Shown here: one piece after another, positions 1 to 5,437 of the stretch
Layout: every line of letters begins with the position of its first letter
Numbering within the stretch: the first letter of the stretch is position 1
Notes under the pieces: model-generated
Database searches by the model: none
The model's input: only the letters and a program-made list of their open reading frames with translations
What the model was told of the DNA's origin: nothing
Translations under genes and position numbers: made by a program
Source of the DNA: Clostridiales bacterium
Lineage (GTDB): Bacteria > Bacillota > Clostridia > Christensenellales > JAISNN01
NCBI GenBank assembly: GCA_031273965.1
Contig: JAISQX010000109.1
Coordinates: forward strand, 1 to 8,302
Direction: 5' to 3'
Length of the DNA: 8,302 nucleotides

Positions 1-18
1 AGGAGAGAAAATAAAAAT

Positions 19-456
19 ATGGATACTCAAAACGCGGGTGAATATTCACCTAACGACGCAAATTTAAAAGAAAATAAAAGTTCGGAAGATAACGGTTCTA
101 TACCGTCTCCTAATAGAGACGAAGAGGAGATTGCAAAGACGGAAAAAGCTTTTAAAGACGATATAGACAAAATCTATGCGCTTTTGGAAGAAACGGGAAA
201 CATGATAAAGGCGGTTTTAAAAGCCGTCGGAGAAAATGCCGATAAAGGTTCGGTCGCCGATATAGAATCCGGAGTCGAAAAGGATACGTACGCACCCGAA
301 TACGAGTACGGCGATAAGCTTAAACGAGCGTACGCTTTTTATTCGGAATTTGACAAGAGCGTAGCCTCGGACATGGTAGACAACAATAAGTACGTCAAAA
401 AATATCTGGGAGCGGAGGATTATAAAAAGTTGAAGGAGGCGCTTCGCGCAAAATAA
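19..456 (+). CDS. Hypothetical acidic phage-region protein
   Basis: I do not recognise this 145-residue protein. Residues 1-40 are polar and Asn/Ser/Glu-rich and are probably disordered. Residues 40-70 could form an amphipathic helix, and the C-terminal third (about 95-145) is rich in Lys, Tyr and Asp and likely helical. No membrane segment or signal peptide is visible. AGGAG at 1-5 lies 13 bases before the ATG, which is rather far. The next gene begins 38 bases after the stop, and a coiled-coil membrane protein and a holin follow on the same strand, so I infer a late phage gene transcribed with them. The upstream part of the unit lies outside the window. It could be a virion-associated or lysis-module accessory protein, but nothing in the sequence decides this. 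Reading frame and context support a real gene; the function is unknown. Confidence 0.75.
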   Translation: MDTQNAGEYSPNDANLKENKSSEDNGSIPSPNRDEEEIAKTEKAFKDDIDKIYALLEETGNMIKAVLKAVGENADKGSVADIESGVEKDTYAPEYEYGDKLKRAYAFYSEFDKSVASDMVDNNKYVKKYLGAEDYKKLKEALRAK

Positions 457-494
457 TAAGGATAAGGCGGAAACAGAAGTAACGGAGAGGGGAC

Positions 495-827
495 ATGGAA
501 ATAGCGACAATTATATCGATAATAGCCGTGTGCTTAACGGCTATAGCTTTTCTTGTGACGCAAGGGCGGCGCGGCGGGCAAATGGAAGCGGATATAAAAA
601 ACATCATGAGCATAATATCGCGTATTGAGAAAAAACAAGACGAATTTGAACGACGTTTTGAACGACAACAAGACGCGACGGACAAAAAAATAAGCGTCAT
701 AGACAAGAAGGTAGACGAAGCGGACAAGAACGCGACAAAAGCCCTCGAAAGCGCGAAGTCGGCGCACCACAGAATAGACGAAATTAAAACGGCGGGAAAG
801 ACCGCGAAGGAAAAAAACTATGAATGA
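495..827 (+). CDS. Membrane-anchored coiled-coil phage protein
   Basis: This 110-residue protein has one hydrophobic segment at residues 3-21, a basic/Gly-rich turn (RRGG, 25-28), and then a charged coiled-coil region from about 30 to 100 rich in Lys, Asp and Glu. A GGAGAGGGG purine run ends a few bases before the ATG. Its last eight bases overlap the following holin gene, which points to coupled translation. A short membrane anchor with a long cytoplasmic or periplasmic coil, encoded beside a holin, is common in phage lysis modules. XhlA-type proteins are the closest analogy, although there the membrane segment is C-terminal rather than N-terminal. I infer a lysis accessory or holin-partner protein. 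The family assignment is uncertain, but the topology is plain in the sequence. Confidence 0.75.
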   Translation: MEIATIISIIAVCLTAIAFLVTQGRRGGQMEADIKNIMSIISRIEKKQDEFERRFERQQDATDKKISVIDKKVDEADKNATKALESAKSAHHRIDEIKTAGKTAKEKNYE

Positions 828-1194
828 AATAGCAATCACAATAATCGGAACAATCGTAACCGCCGCGGTACTCCCTCTTATCGGGATTTTAGGCAAAAAG
901 CTAATCGATTACATAAATAACAAAATGAAAAGCGATGAACTAAAATCCGCGCTGACGCAGGCGAGTGAGCTTGCCGAAAAATCGGCGGATATGATAGCGC
1001 AAACTTACGTGGATAACCTTAAAAGGCAAGGCGAGTTTGGCGTAAACGCGCAAATAACCGCTCTAAATTACGCCCTCGAAAATACTAAAAACCTGCTTGC
1101 GCCGGAAGCCGCCGCGCTTATAGCCGCGCAAGTCGGCAATCTCGACGATTACTTAAAGACCGCTATAGAGGCGCATATCAAGAACTGCAAATAA
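820..1194 (+). CDS. Phage holin, LL-H type
   Basis: The 124-residue product has a single N-terminal membrane segment (about 4-24), then a Lys-rich junction and a long helical tail. The tail pattern, with AQTYVDNLK near residue 62, an AQITALNYAL stretch, then LDDYLKTAIEAHI at the C-terminus, matches my memory of LL-H-type phage holins (Pfam Phage_holin_6_1). These end in a similar acidic segment followed by IEAAV-like residues. Holins form lesions in the cytoplasmic membrane at the end of the lytic cycle and release or activate the endolysin. The ATG lies inside the end of the preceding gene, with GAAGGA upstream as ribosome binding site. No endolysin gene follows within the window; it may lie upstream outside the window or have been lost. 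The holin call rests on pattern recognition, not on a search. Confidence 0.72.
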   Translation: MNEIAITIIGTIVTAAVLPLIGILGKKLIDYINNKMKSDELKSALTQASELAEKSADMIAQTYVDNLKRQGEFGVNAQITALNYALENTKNLLAPEAAALIAAQVGNLDDYLKTAIEAHIKNCK

Positions 1195-1209
1195 TTTTTG
1201 TAGCCGCTT

Positions 1210-1239
1210 AGGGCTTACGCATGAGGATGCGCAAGCCCT
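1210..1239. repeat. Imperfect hairpin after the holin gene
   Basis: Arms AGGGCTT (1210-1216) and AAGCCCT (1233-1239) pair perfectly. After one A-C mismatch, CGCAT (1218-1222) pairs with ATGCG (1227-1231) around a GAGG loop. This gives a 12-bp stem 15 bases beyond the holin stop. No T run follows on either strand, so it is not a canonical intrinsic terminator. It could be a processing or 3'-end stabilising structure, or mark the end of the phage-derived block. Confidence 0.5.
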
Positions 1240-1248
1240 GATTAGGCG

Positions 1249-1279
1249 TTGCCCGCGCGTCGGTAAGTTCACATATAAT
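1249..1279 (+). promoter_or_regulatory. Candidate promoter for the Pr6Pr-type gene
   Basis: TATAAT at 1274-1279 is a perfect -10 hexamer. TTGCCC at 1249-1254 is the best -35 candidate, but the 19-bp spacer is longer than ideal. Transcription would start near 1286, about 40 bases before the gene start, and the palindrome at 1293-1310 would lie in the first part of the transcript. Sequence match only. Confidence 0.4.
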
Positions 1280-1292
1280 TCATATACCCTTG

Positions 1293-1310
1293 ATAGTATA
1301 TACATACTAT
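1293..1310. promoter_or_regulatory. Palindromic operator-like site
   Basis: ATAGTAT (1293-1299) and ATACTAT (1304-1310) form a perfect 7-bp inverted repeat with a 4-base centre. It sits just downstream of the candidate -10 element and directly abuts the ribosome binding site GAACGGAGG at 1311-1319. The position fits a repressor operator or a short mRNA hairpin beside the Shine-Dalgarno. AT-rich dyads of this size are typical targets of small dimeric repressors, but I cannot name one, and no regulator gene is present in the window. Confidence 0.4.
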
Positions 1311-1326
1311 GAACGGAGGTTGCTTT

Positions 1327-2010
1327 ATGTTGAAACAAAATCGTCTATTTTCTTTGGGCTTTCGTATCGTCGCCTTTTTATTGTGTCTTGCGGGAATGGT
1401 TGTCGGTTGCTTTCACAACGGTAAATTTATATTGACGCAGTTGCTTTATTATACCTTTCAAAGCAATATCCTTGTCTTTATTTATTTCGGCGCGGTGATA
1501 TTAAAAACCATCGCGGATATCGGAAAAAACGGCAAAAAGGGCAGTTCAAGTTATTTTGAAAGAATTTCGGGGGCGGTCATGATCGCAATCAGCGTTACAA
1601 TGCTGGTGTATTGGACGATGCTTGTTCCGGCGGCTTTCTCTATGAGCGCGGATATGTCGGATTTTCCTCTCTTCGGCTTTGCAAATCTTCAGTTGCACTT
1701 GATCACGCCGCTTTTGATGATTGCCGATTACATATTCTTCACCACTCGCGGAAAGCTCAAAAAATACGATCCTTGGCTCTTTACGTTGATTCCTATCGCA
1801 TATCTTATTCAAGCGACTATAGTGGGATTTTCGGGCTACGTATACCGTATCGACCCCGTAAGCGGAGAAGCGACACACTTTCCGTATTTCTTCATCGACT
1901 ACTATCAATCCGGTTGGATGGTCGCGGTATATGTCGTGGTGATTACGGCGTTTTTTGTGGGGATTTCATATTTTATCCTATATCTGGACCGCAAGAAGAT
2001 TAAGAATTAA
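1327..2010 (+). CDS. Pr6Pr-family six-helix membrane protein
   Basis: The 227-residue product is strongly hydrophobic, with six likely membrane helices near residues 10-28, 45-63, 78-101, 118-136, 149-168 and 195-220, and a positively charged C-terminus (DRKKIKN). The motif YYTFQSNILV in the first third, HLITPLLMIADYIFF in the middle, and HFPYFFIDYYQSGW near the end are the pattern I associate with Pr6Pr-family proteins. That family is widespread and its biochemical role is not established. I chose the ATG at 1327 because AACGGAGGT (1312-1320) lies 6 bases before it; an in-frame ATG at 1309 precedes that site and would put the Shine-Dalgarno inside the gene. The gene stands alone, with a candidate promoter and palindrome upstream and terminator-like hairpins downstream. 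No substrate can be proposed. Confidence 0.78.
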   Translation: MLKQNRLFSLGFRIVAFLLCLAGMVVGCFHNGKFILTQLLYYTFQSNILVFIYFGAVILKTIADIGKNGKKGSSSYFERISGAVMIAISVTMLVYWTMLVPAAFSMSADMSDFPLFGFANLQLHLITPLLMIADYIFFTTRGKLKKYDPWLFTLIPIAYLIQATIVGFSGYVYRIDPVSGEATHFPYFFIDYYQSGWMVAVYVVVITAFFVGISYFILYLDRKKIKN

Positions 2011-2026
2011 AGCGGAGCAAAACGCG

Positions 2027-2045
2027 AATATTTATCGTAAATATT
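2027..2045. repeat. AT-rich perfect hairpin after the Pr6Pr gene
   Basis: AATATTTA (2027-2034) and TAAATATT (2038-2045) form a perfect 8-bp inverted repeat with a TCG loop, 16 bases after the Pr6Pr-type gene stop. It has no following T run and is weak as RNA because the stem is all A-T. It is followed by further small palindromes (GCGC-TCA-GCGC at 2050-2060 and GGCGCC). Confidence 0.35.
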
Positions 2046-2079
2046 TCATGCGCTCAGCGCGGCGCCGGTAAAAAAATTA

Positions 2080-2113
2080 ACGCGCTTACGGCTTAGGGTG
2101 CGTCTGATTTTTT
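2080..2113 (+). terminator. Candidate intrinsic terminator for the Pr6Pr-type gene
   Basis: ACGCGC (2080-2085) can pair with GTGCGT (2098-2103), including one G-U pair, around a 12-base loop. After CTGA, a run of six T follows at 2108-2113. It lies 70 bases downstream of the stop codon on the coding strand. The short stem and 4-base gap make it a modest terminator. Confidence 0.4.
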
Positions 2114-2150
2114 AGAAAAAACCCGCGAAAGATTCCGAGAGCCTAACCGA

Positions 2151-2184
2151 AAAAAAAGGCCGTTTCATATGATTGCGAAACGGC
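2151..2184 (-). terminator. Candidate intrinsic terminator, minus strand
   Basis: GCCGTTTC (2159-2166) pairs with GAAACGGC (2177-2184) around a 10-base loop. The plus strand has seven A at 2151-2157 next to the stem, so a minus-strand transcript ends the hairpin with a run of seven U. This suits termination of the minus-strand gene at 2295-2450, about 110 bases upstream of it in transcription order. On the plus strand no U run follows. Confidence 0.6.
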
Positions 2185-2196
2185 TTCATATTAAAT

Positions 2197-2239
2197 ACAA
2201 CGCCCGGTTCTTTATATACAAAAAAGAACCGGGCGTTGT
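2197..2239. repeat. 17-bp perfect inverted repeat, likely shared terminator hairpin
   Basis: ACAACGCCCGGTTCTTT (2197-2213) is exactly complementary to AAAGAACCGGGCGTTGT (2223-2239), with a 9-base loop. It lies between the convergent Pr6Pr-type gene and the small minus-strand gene, next to another hairpin at 2159-2184. The GC-rich base and central position suggest a bidirectional transcription barrier, but neither strand has a strong U run directly after it (CTTTAG on plus, ATTTAA on minus). It could alternatively be a copy of a dispersed palindromic element. Confidence 0.55.
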
Positions 2240-2294
2240 CTTTAGTCCGAATTTAGGCAAAAATGAGCCGAGGTTTTTTTATTTTTGAAATCTA

Positions 2295-2450
2295 TCATCG
2301 CGCCAAAAATCTCTGTTGCTCGCACAGCAACATAGCTATAACGGTGGTTATGAGAATGATATTGTCGCAACCTCTCATCTCGCCGTCTCCGGAAAATATC
2401 AATAGCATTATAAGTATTATAATAAAATAATTCGAGTTATTGTTAAACAT
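2295..2450 (-). CDS. Small hydrophobic protein, 51 residues
   Basis: A minus-strand frame from ATG at 2450 to TGA at 2295-2297 encodes 51 residues. A perfect GGAGG (plus-strand CCTCC at 2460-2464) lies 9 bases before the start, the best evidence that it is translated. The product starts with an Asn-rich tip (MFNNNSN), followed by a hydrophobic segment (about 8-19), a polar centre SGDGEMRGCDN (20-30), a second hydrophobic segment (about 31-43), and the end CEQQRFLAR. Two short membrane helices joined by a Gly/Asp/Cys turn are likely. The layout recalls the many short, hydrophobic, unnamed proteins of spore-forming Clostridia, but that is an impression and not a family assignment. Terminator-like hairpins lie downstream at 2197-2239 and 2151-2184, so it seems to be a complete monocistronic unit convergent with the Pr6Pr-type gene. 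Confidence 0.62.
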   Translation of the reverse strand: MFNNNSNYFIIILIMLLIFSGDGEMRGCDNIILITTVIAMLLCEQQRFLAR

Positions 2451-2492
2451 ACAAGGCAGCCTCCGTATTTGAGTTGTGTATATACGCTAAAA

Positions 2493-2523
2493 ATTATGCT
2501 TGGGCTGTTTTAAATATAACCAA
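2493..2523 (-). promoter_or_regulatory. Weak candidate promoter for the small minus-strand gene
   Basis: Reading the minus strand, TTGGTT (plus 2518-2523) and CATAAT (plus 2493-2498) are separated by 19 bp and lie about 30 bases before the ribosome binding site. The match is loose, and a sporulation sigma factor site cannot be excluded. Confidence 0.22.
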
Positions 2524-2537
2524 ATTAACAATAATAC

Positions 2538-2566
2538 TTGTAAAATTATGATTTTTATGTTAGAAT
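2538..2566 (+). promoter_or_regulatory. Promoter for the alpha-CTD/WG gene
   Basis: TTGTAA (2538-2543) and TAGAAT (2561-2566) are separated by exactly 17 bp, and TG one base before the -10 gives an extended -10 (TGTTAGAAT). This is the best housekeeping-type promoter in the window. A start near 2573 leaves a leader of about 125 bases before the gene at 2699. It points away from the small minus-strand gene, so the two units are divergent. Confidence 0.6.
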
Positions 2567-2597
2567 ATATACGGCAGTTATGAAGCGTCAAATAAAT

Positions 2598-2624
2598 GCT
2601 TTAGCGTCGGCGCAGGACGAAAGC
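2598..2624 (+). other. Bulged hairpin in the leader of the alpha-CTD/WG gene
   Basis: GCTTT (2598-2602) and CGTC (2605-2608) pair with GACG (2616-2619) and AAAGC (2620-2624), leaving a 2-base bulge and a GGCGCAG loop. It lies in the transcribed leader. The nearest T run starts 11 bases after the stem, too far for a good terminator. No riboswitch class is recognisable. Confidence 0.3.
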
Positions 2625-2698
2625 GGCGTATAAGGTTTTTAATTTGTTCGTTTTTGATTTTAGCGGATGCCTTATAGTAAAAAATTCGGAGAAAAATT

Positions 2699-3619
2699 AT
2701 GGCTTTTTATAAACCGCACAAAAAACAAAGGCAGAACTATGTTCCGCCGTACGACAAGGAGCTATTGAGTAAGCCCGTCGCGGACTTGAATATAAGCGAC
2801 GCTCTAAAAGAAGTGCTCATAAACGGTTTTGTAACCGATCTGTGCGCGATTGTCAAAAGAAACGAACGCGAGATTTTCGGAGTTAAATTTTTTAATAAAA
2901 AGCATCTTACGGAATTGAAAAAAGAATTGACGGCATTAGGCGTAGACTTCAGACAAGATCCGCGGGAGCCGGAGGGAAGCTTGTCGGAGAAATCCGAAAA
3001 AGAAGAGGCTTTTCGCCAACAATCCTCTGAAAATATATCGCAGAATTCTGTAAAAAACAGAGATATAGATTCGCGTAAAGCCAATAAGCCTATTTTTGCC
3101 GAAAACGGCAAAAATAGGACGAAAGAAATATTTGGGGACAGAGCAAAAGCTTCGGCGTCAACGCAAAAGCAAGCGAAACCCGCGTTGAAGCCGGCGCCCG
3201 TAGCCGCGCGTCCCGCCGGGCCTTTGACCGAGGCGGATTGGACGAAATATACTCGAAACGGAAGATGGGGATATATTGATCCCAGCACAAACCGGATAAA
3301 AATTCAGCCTGTTTACGACGAGATTTTCGCCTTTAAAGAAGGGCTTGCGTGCGCCGAAAAGAGCGATTTGTTCGGTTATATAGACGTCGACAGCAATGTT
3401 GTGATACCTTTTGAATACGAACTCGGCATGAGCTTCAAAGAAGGCTTGGCGTGCGTTACAAAGAACAACAAGACCGGTTTTATAGATAAAGAAGGCACAG
3501 TGGTTATAGATTTTCGTTTTGAGGCGGCAATGTCGTTTGAGGATGGAGTAGCGCGTGTTAAAGAAGACGGAAAATGGGTGGATATTGATAAAAACGGCGT
3601 TACCGTAAAGGTTTATTAG
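2699..3619 (+). CDS. Alpha-CTD-like domain fused to WG repeats
   Basis: The 306-residue protein has three parts. Residues about 22-84 align by eye with the C-terminal domain of RNA polymerase alpha: LLSKPVADLNIS matches LLRPVDDLELT of E. coli, and NKKHLTELKKELTALG matches GKKSLTEIKDVLASRG. Residues 85-180 form a charged, Ser/Ala/Pro-rich linker. Residues 181-306 carry WG repeats (RWGYID at 189, FGYID at 225, TGFID at 259, then a degenerate KWVDID at 292), each with an F-x-E/D-G-L/V-A motif. WG repeats are usually taken as a beta-rich interaction module of unknown ligand. The alpha residues contacting DNA in E. coli (R265, N268, G296, S299) correspond here to A35, E38, N66 and H69, so promoter binding is unlikely. 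GGAGA at 2688-2692 sets the ATG start. There is no signal peptide, so it is cytoplasmic. I infer a protein- or nucleic-acid-binding adaptor; its role is unknown. Confidence 0.8.
   Translation: MAFYKPHKKQRQNYVPPYDKELLSKPVADLNISDALKEVLINGFVTDLCAIVKRNEREIFGVKFFNKKHLTELKKELTALGVDFRQDPREPEGSLSEKSEKEEAFRQQSSENISQNSVKNRDIDSRKANKPIFAENGKNRTKEIFGDRAKASASTQKQAKPALKPAPVAARPAGPLTEADWTKYTRNGRWGYIDPSTNRIKIQPVYDEIFAFKEGLACAEKSDLFGYIDVDSNVVIPFEYELGMSFKEGLACVTKNNKTGFIDKEGTVVIDFRFEAAMSFEDGVARVKEDGKWVDIDKNGVTVKVY
3089..3118. repeat. Perfect 13-bp-arm palindrome inside the linker coding region
   Basis: CCTATTTTTGCCG (3089-3101) and CGGCAAAAATAGG (3106-3118) are exact reverse complements with an AAAA loop. It lies wholly within the coding sequence for the disordered linker (residues about 131-140, PIFAENGKNR). 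No T run follows the stem on either strand, so it is not a terminator. It may be a small inserted palindromic element tolerated by the linker, or an mRNA structure. Confidence 0.65.
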
Positions 3620-3755
3620 AGTTATAAAAAGGTAAAAATGTTTGAGGCGATAATCGACGGCTTCTTAGTATGTCCACAGGCTATTGCGTCCGTAAGCGGC
3701 CGTCCTATTTTTTTTAAGGTAAACAAATTTTTAAATTATTGTATAAGGATATTTT

Positions 3756-5354
3756 ATGTCGGTTTCTCTGTACAGAAATTTCCGCCCCGCAACCTTTGAC
3801 GAGGTGGTCGGGCAGGAGCATATCGTCAGAACGCTCGTCAATCAGATAAAGACGGGAAAAATAAGCCACGCTTATATTTTCACTGGGACGAGGGGTACCG
3901 GAAAGACGACCACGGCAAAGATATTTGCGAGAGCGGTTAATTGCCTTAATCCCGTAAACGGCTCGCCTTGCGGGAAATGCAGGGTATGCCTAAGCGGAGT
4001 TGACGGAATAGATATTCTGGAGTTGGACGGAGCGAGTAACAACGGCGTGGACGAGATAAGGGCTTTAAGAGACAACAGCAACTTCCCGCCGATAGATTCA
4101 AAGTACAAGGTATATATTATAGACGAAGTGCATATGCTCACGATAAACGCCTTTAACGCTCTTTTAAAGACGCTCGAAGAGCCTCCCGCGCACATGATTT
4201 TTATTCTTGCCACGACGGAAATACACAAGGTGCCGCAAACGGTTTTATCGCGGTGTATGCGCTTTGATTTTAGGCTTGTGCCGACGGAAACAATAGCCGG
4301 GCGCATTTCGCATATTTTTAACAAACTTAATTTAAAATACGAGACGGAAGCCGTAAACGCATTGGCAAAGCTCGGCGAGGGAAGCGTGAGAGATGCCTTG
4401 TCGTACGCCGACATAGTCTTGTCTTATTCTAATGGCAAGATAACGTACGGGGACGTGACAGAAGCGCTGATGGTCAGTCCGCCCGACGCGTTTATACCGC
4501 TTGCGACGGCCATATTGTCCGGCAACGTCAATGCGGCGATAGAGGAAAGCGGCAAGCTGTTGAGAAACAATTCGAACATAAATATAGTCAGGCGCGAATT
4601 GTGTGATTTTTTTCGCGATTTGATATTTGCCGTGGCGTCGGGAAGCGCTAAGGGAACTGGCTTTACGGATGAAATATATAAGGCGGTCAAATCGGTCGCC
4701 GAGAGATATGAGCCTAAGCTCATGTATAGGGCGCTGGATATCTTTGTAAAAGCCGAAAACGATATGCGTTATTCGTCAAACCCGCGAGTTCTTTTAGAGT
4801 CCGCCATAATAAAAGCGGCGGACGGACTGAATGAAATAGACGAGAGCGGGCTTGTTATACGTATAAAAAATCTGGAAAACATACTAAGCGGCGCGAAAAT
4901 TTCGATTACGGGAGAAACAAAAAAAGCGGATAATATCTCTTTGGAAGCCCCAAAAAACGGTATAGAGCCGTCCCGTAATGCATCTCTTGCCGTCGAACGT
5001 GAAACGTATGCGGCTGTTAAGCCGCCGCAAGAAATAAAGCGCGCCGGGGCATACGACGCGAGAGCTATATTGGGGCGCGTTATAAAGACGTTCAGAGAAA
5101 AAGGGCTTTTTCAGTTATATGCGTCCGTTCAAAACGTATACGACGCGTCTTTTGACGCCGGCGACTTGATCGTTTATTTTGCGGACGAAGCGGATTATAA
5201 CGCTTTTTGTCTGGACGTGAATAAGAAAGCCGCGCAGGGCATATTGGACGGCATAGCCGAGGGGCTTAAGCTTGTTCCGGTACTTAAGAAGGAAAAGGAA
5301 CTTAACGCCGCCGAGGAGGCAGAGCGGTTAAAAGAGCTTTTCGGCTTAAATTAA
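3756..5354 (+). CDS. dnaX: DNA polymerase III subunit gamma/tau
   Basis: This is the ATPase subunit of the clamp loader, which opens the beta sliding clamp onto primed DNA and holds the polymerase together. The 532-residue protein begins with the typical SLYRNFRPATFDEVVGQEH. It has Walker A GTRGTGKT (44-51), zinc-binding Cys63, Cys72, Cys75 and Cys78, Walker B IIDEVH (121-126), a sensor ATTE (152-155), the arginine-finger motif SRC (165-167) and GSVRDAL (209-215). The collar domain III spans about 240-358. A variable linker (360-425) leads to a C-terminal region (about 430-532) expected to contact the polymerase. Length is slightly below the B. subtilis protein. AAGGA at 3745-3749 sets the start. 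ybaB and recR follow, the usual Bacillota order. Two slippery A-runs at codons 388-401 could give a shorter product (separate entry). Identification is certain. Confidence 0.97.
   Translation: MSVSLYRNFRPATFDEVVGQEHIVRTLVNQIKTGKISHAYIFTGTRGTGKTTTAKIFARAVNCLNPVNGSPCGKCRVCLSGVDGIDILELDGASNNGVDEIRALRDNSNFPPIDSKYKVYIIDEVHMLTINAFNALLKTLEEPPAHMIFILATTEIHKVPQTVLSRCMRFDFRLVPTETIAGRISHIFNKLNLKYETEAVNALAKLGEGSVRDALSYADIVLSYSNGKITYGDVTEALMVSPPDAFIPLATAILSGNVNAAIEESGKLLRNNSNINIVRRELCDFFRDLIFAVASGSAKGTGFTDEIYKAVKSVAERYEPKLMYRALDIFVKAENDMRYSSNPRVLLESAIIKAADGLNEIDESGLVIRIKNLENILSGAKISITGETKKADNISLEAPKNGIEPSRNASLAVERETYAAVKPPQEIKRAGAYDARAILGRVIKTFREKGLFQLYASVQNVYDASFDAGDLIVYFADEADYNAFCLDVNKKAAQGILDGIAEGLKLVPVLKKEKELNAAEEAERLKELFGLN
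4910..4979 (+). other. Candidate programmed -1 frameshift region in dnaX
   Basis: Two heptamers of the X-XXY-YYZ slippery type lie in frame. A-AAA-AAA spans 4919-4925 (codons 388-390) and A-AAA-AAC spans 4952-4958 (codons 399-401). A -1 shift at the first adds Ser-Gly and stops at TAA 4931-4933, giving 392 residues. At the second it adds six residues and stops at TAA 4976-4978, giving 407. A GGGAG purine run (4910-4914) lies 4 bases before the first heptamer, and ACGG/CCGT can form a small hairpin right after the second. Both shifts would cut the protein just after domain III, as in the E. coli gamma form. The E. coli site has its Shine-Dalgarno about 10 bases upstream, so the spacing here is not ideal. 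Function is inferred. Confidence 0.45.
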
Positions 5355-5437
5355 GGGCACCCGAAGCGTATAAGACCGCGCAACGAAAAAAACGCGAAGC
5401 GCGGCGACAAAAATAAAACAAAAAAGGGAGACGTAAT

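Noticed and set aside
1309..1326. Upstream ATG as the start of the Pr6Pr-type gene
   Set aside because: The strong Shine-Dalgarno AACGGAGGT lies after this ATG and correctly before the ATG at 1327.
1195..2115. Phage attachment site: similar words (CTTACG, CTTAGGG, CTGATT) near 1210-1243 and 2085-2110
   Set aside because: The shared words are short and in different order, with no continuous direct repeat long enough for an att core.
3675..3716. Terminator after the WG gene, based on the run of eight T at 3709-3716
   Set aside because: No stem better than three pairs with a large bulge could be built upstream of the T run.
3620..3755. Signal recognition particle RNA gene, often found just before dnaX in Bacillota
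   Set aside because: The conserved apical core with GGTCCGGAAGGAAGCAG-like sequence is absent in these 136 bases. GTCCGTAAGCGGCC is only a superficial likeness, and there is no room for a long form.
3638..3799. Plus-strand frame of 53 codons between the WG gene and dnaX, running into dnaX
   Set aside because: Only a poor ribosome binding site, no recognisable features, and a 44-base overlap with the certain dnaX start. A leader peptide cannot be excluded but is not supported.
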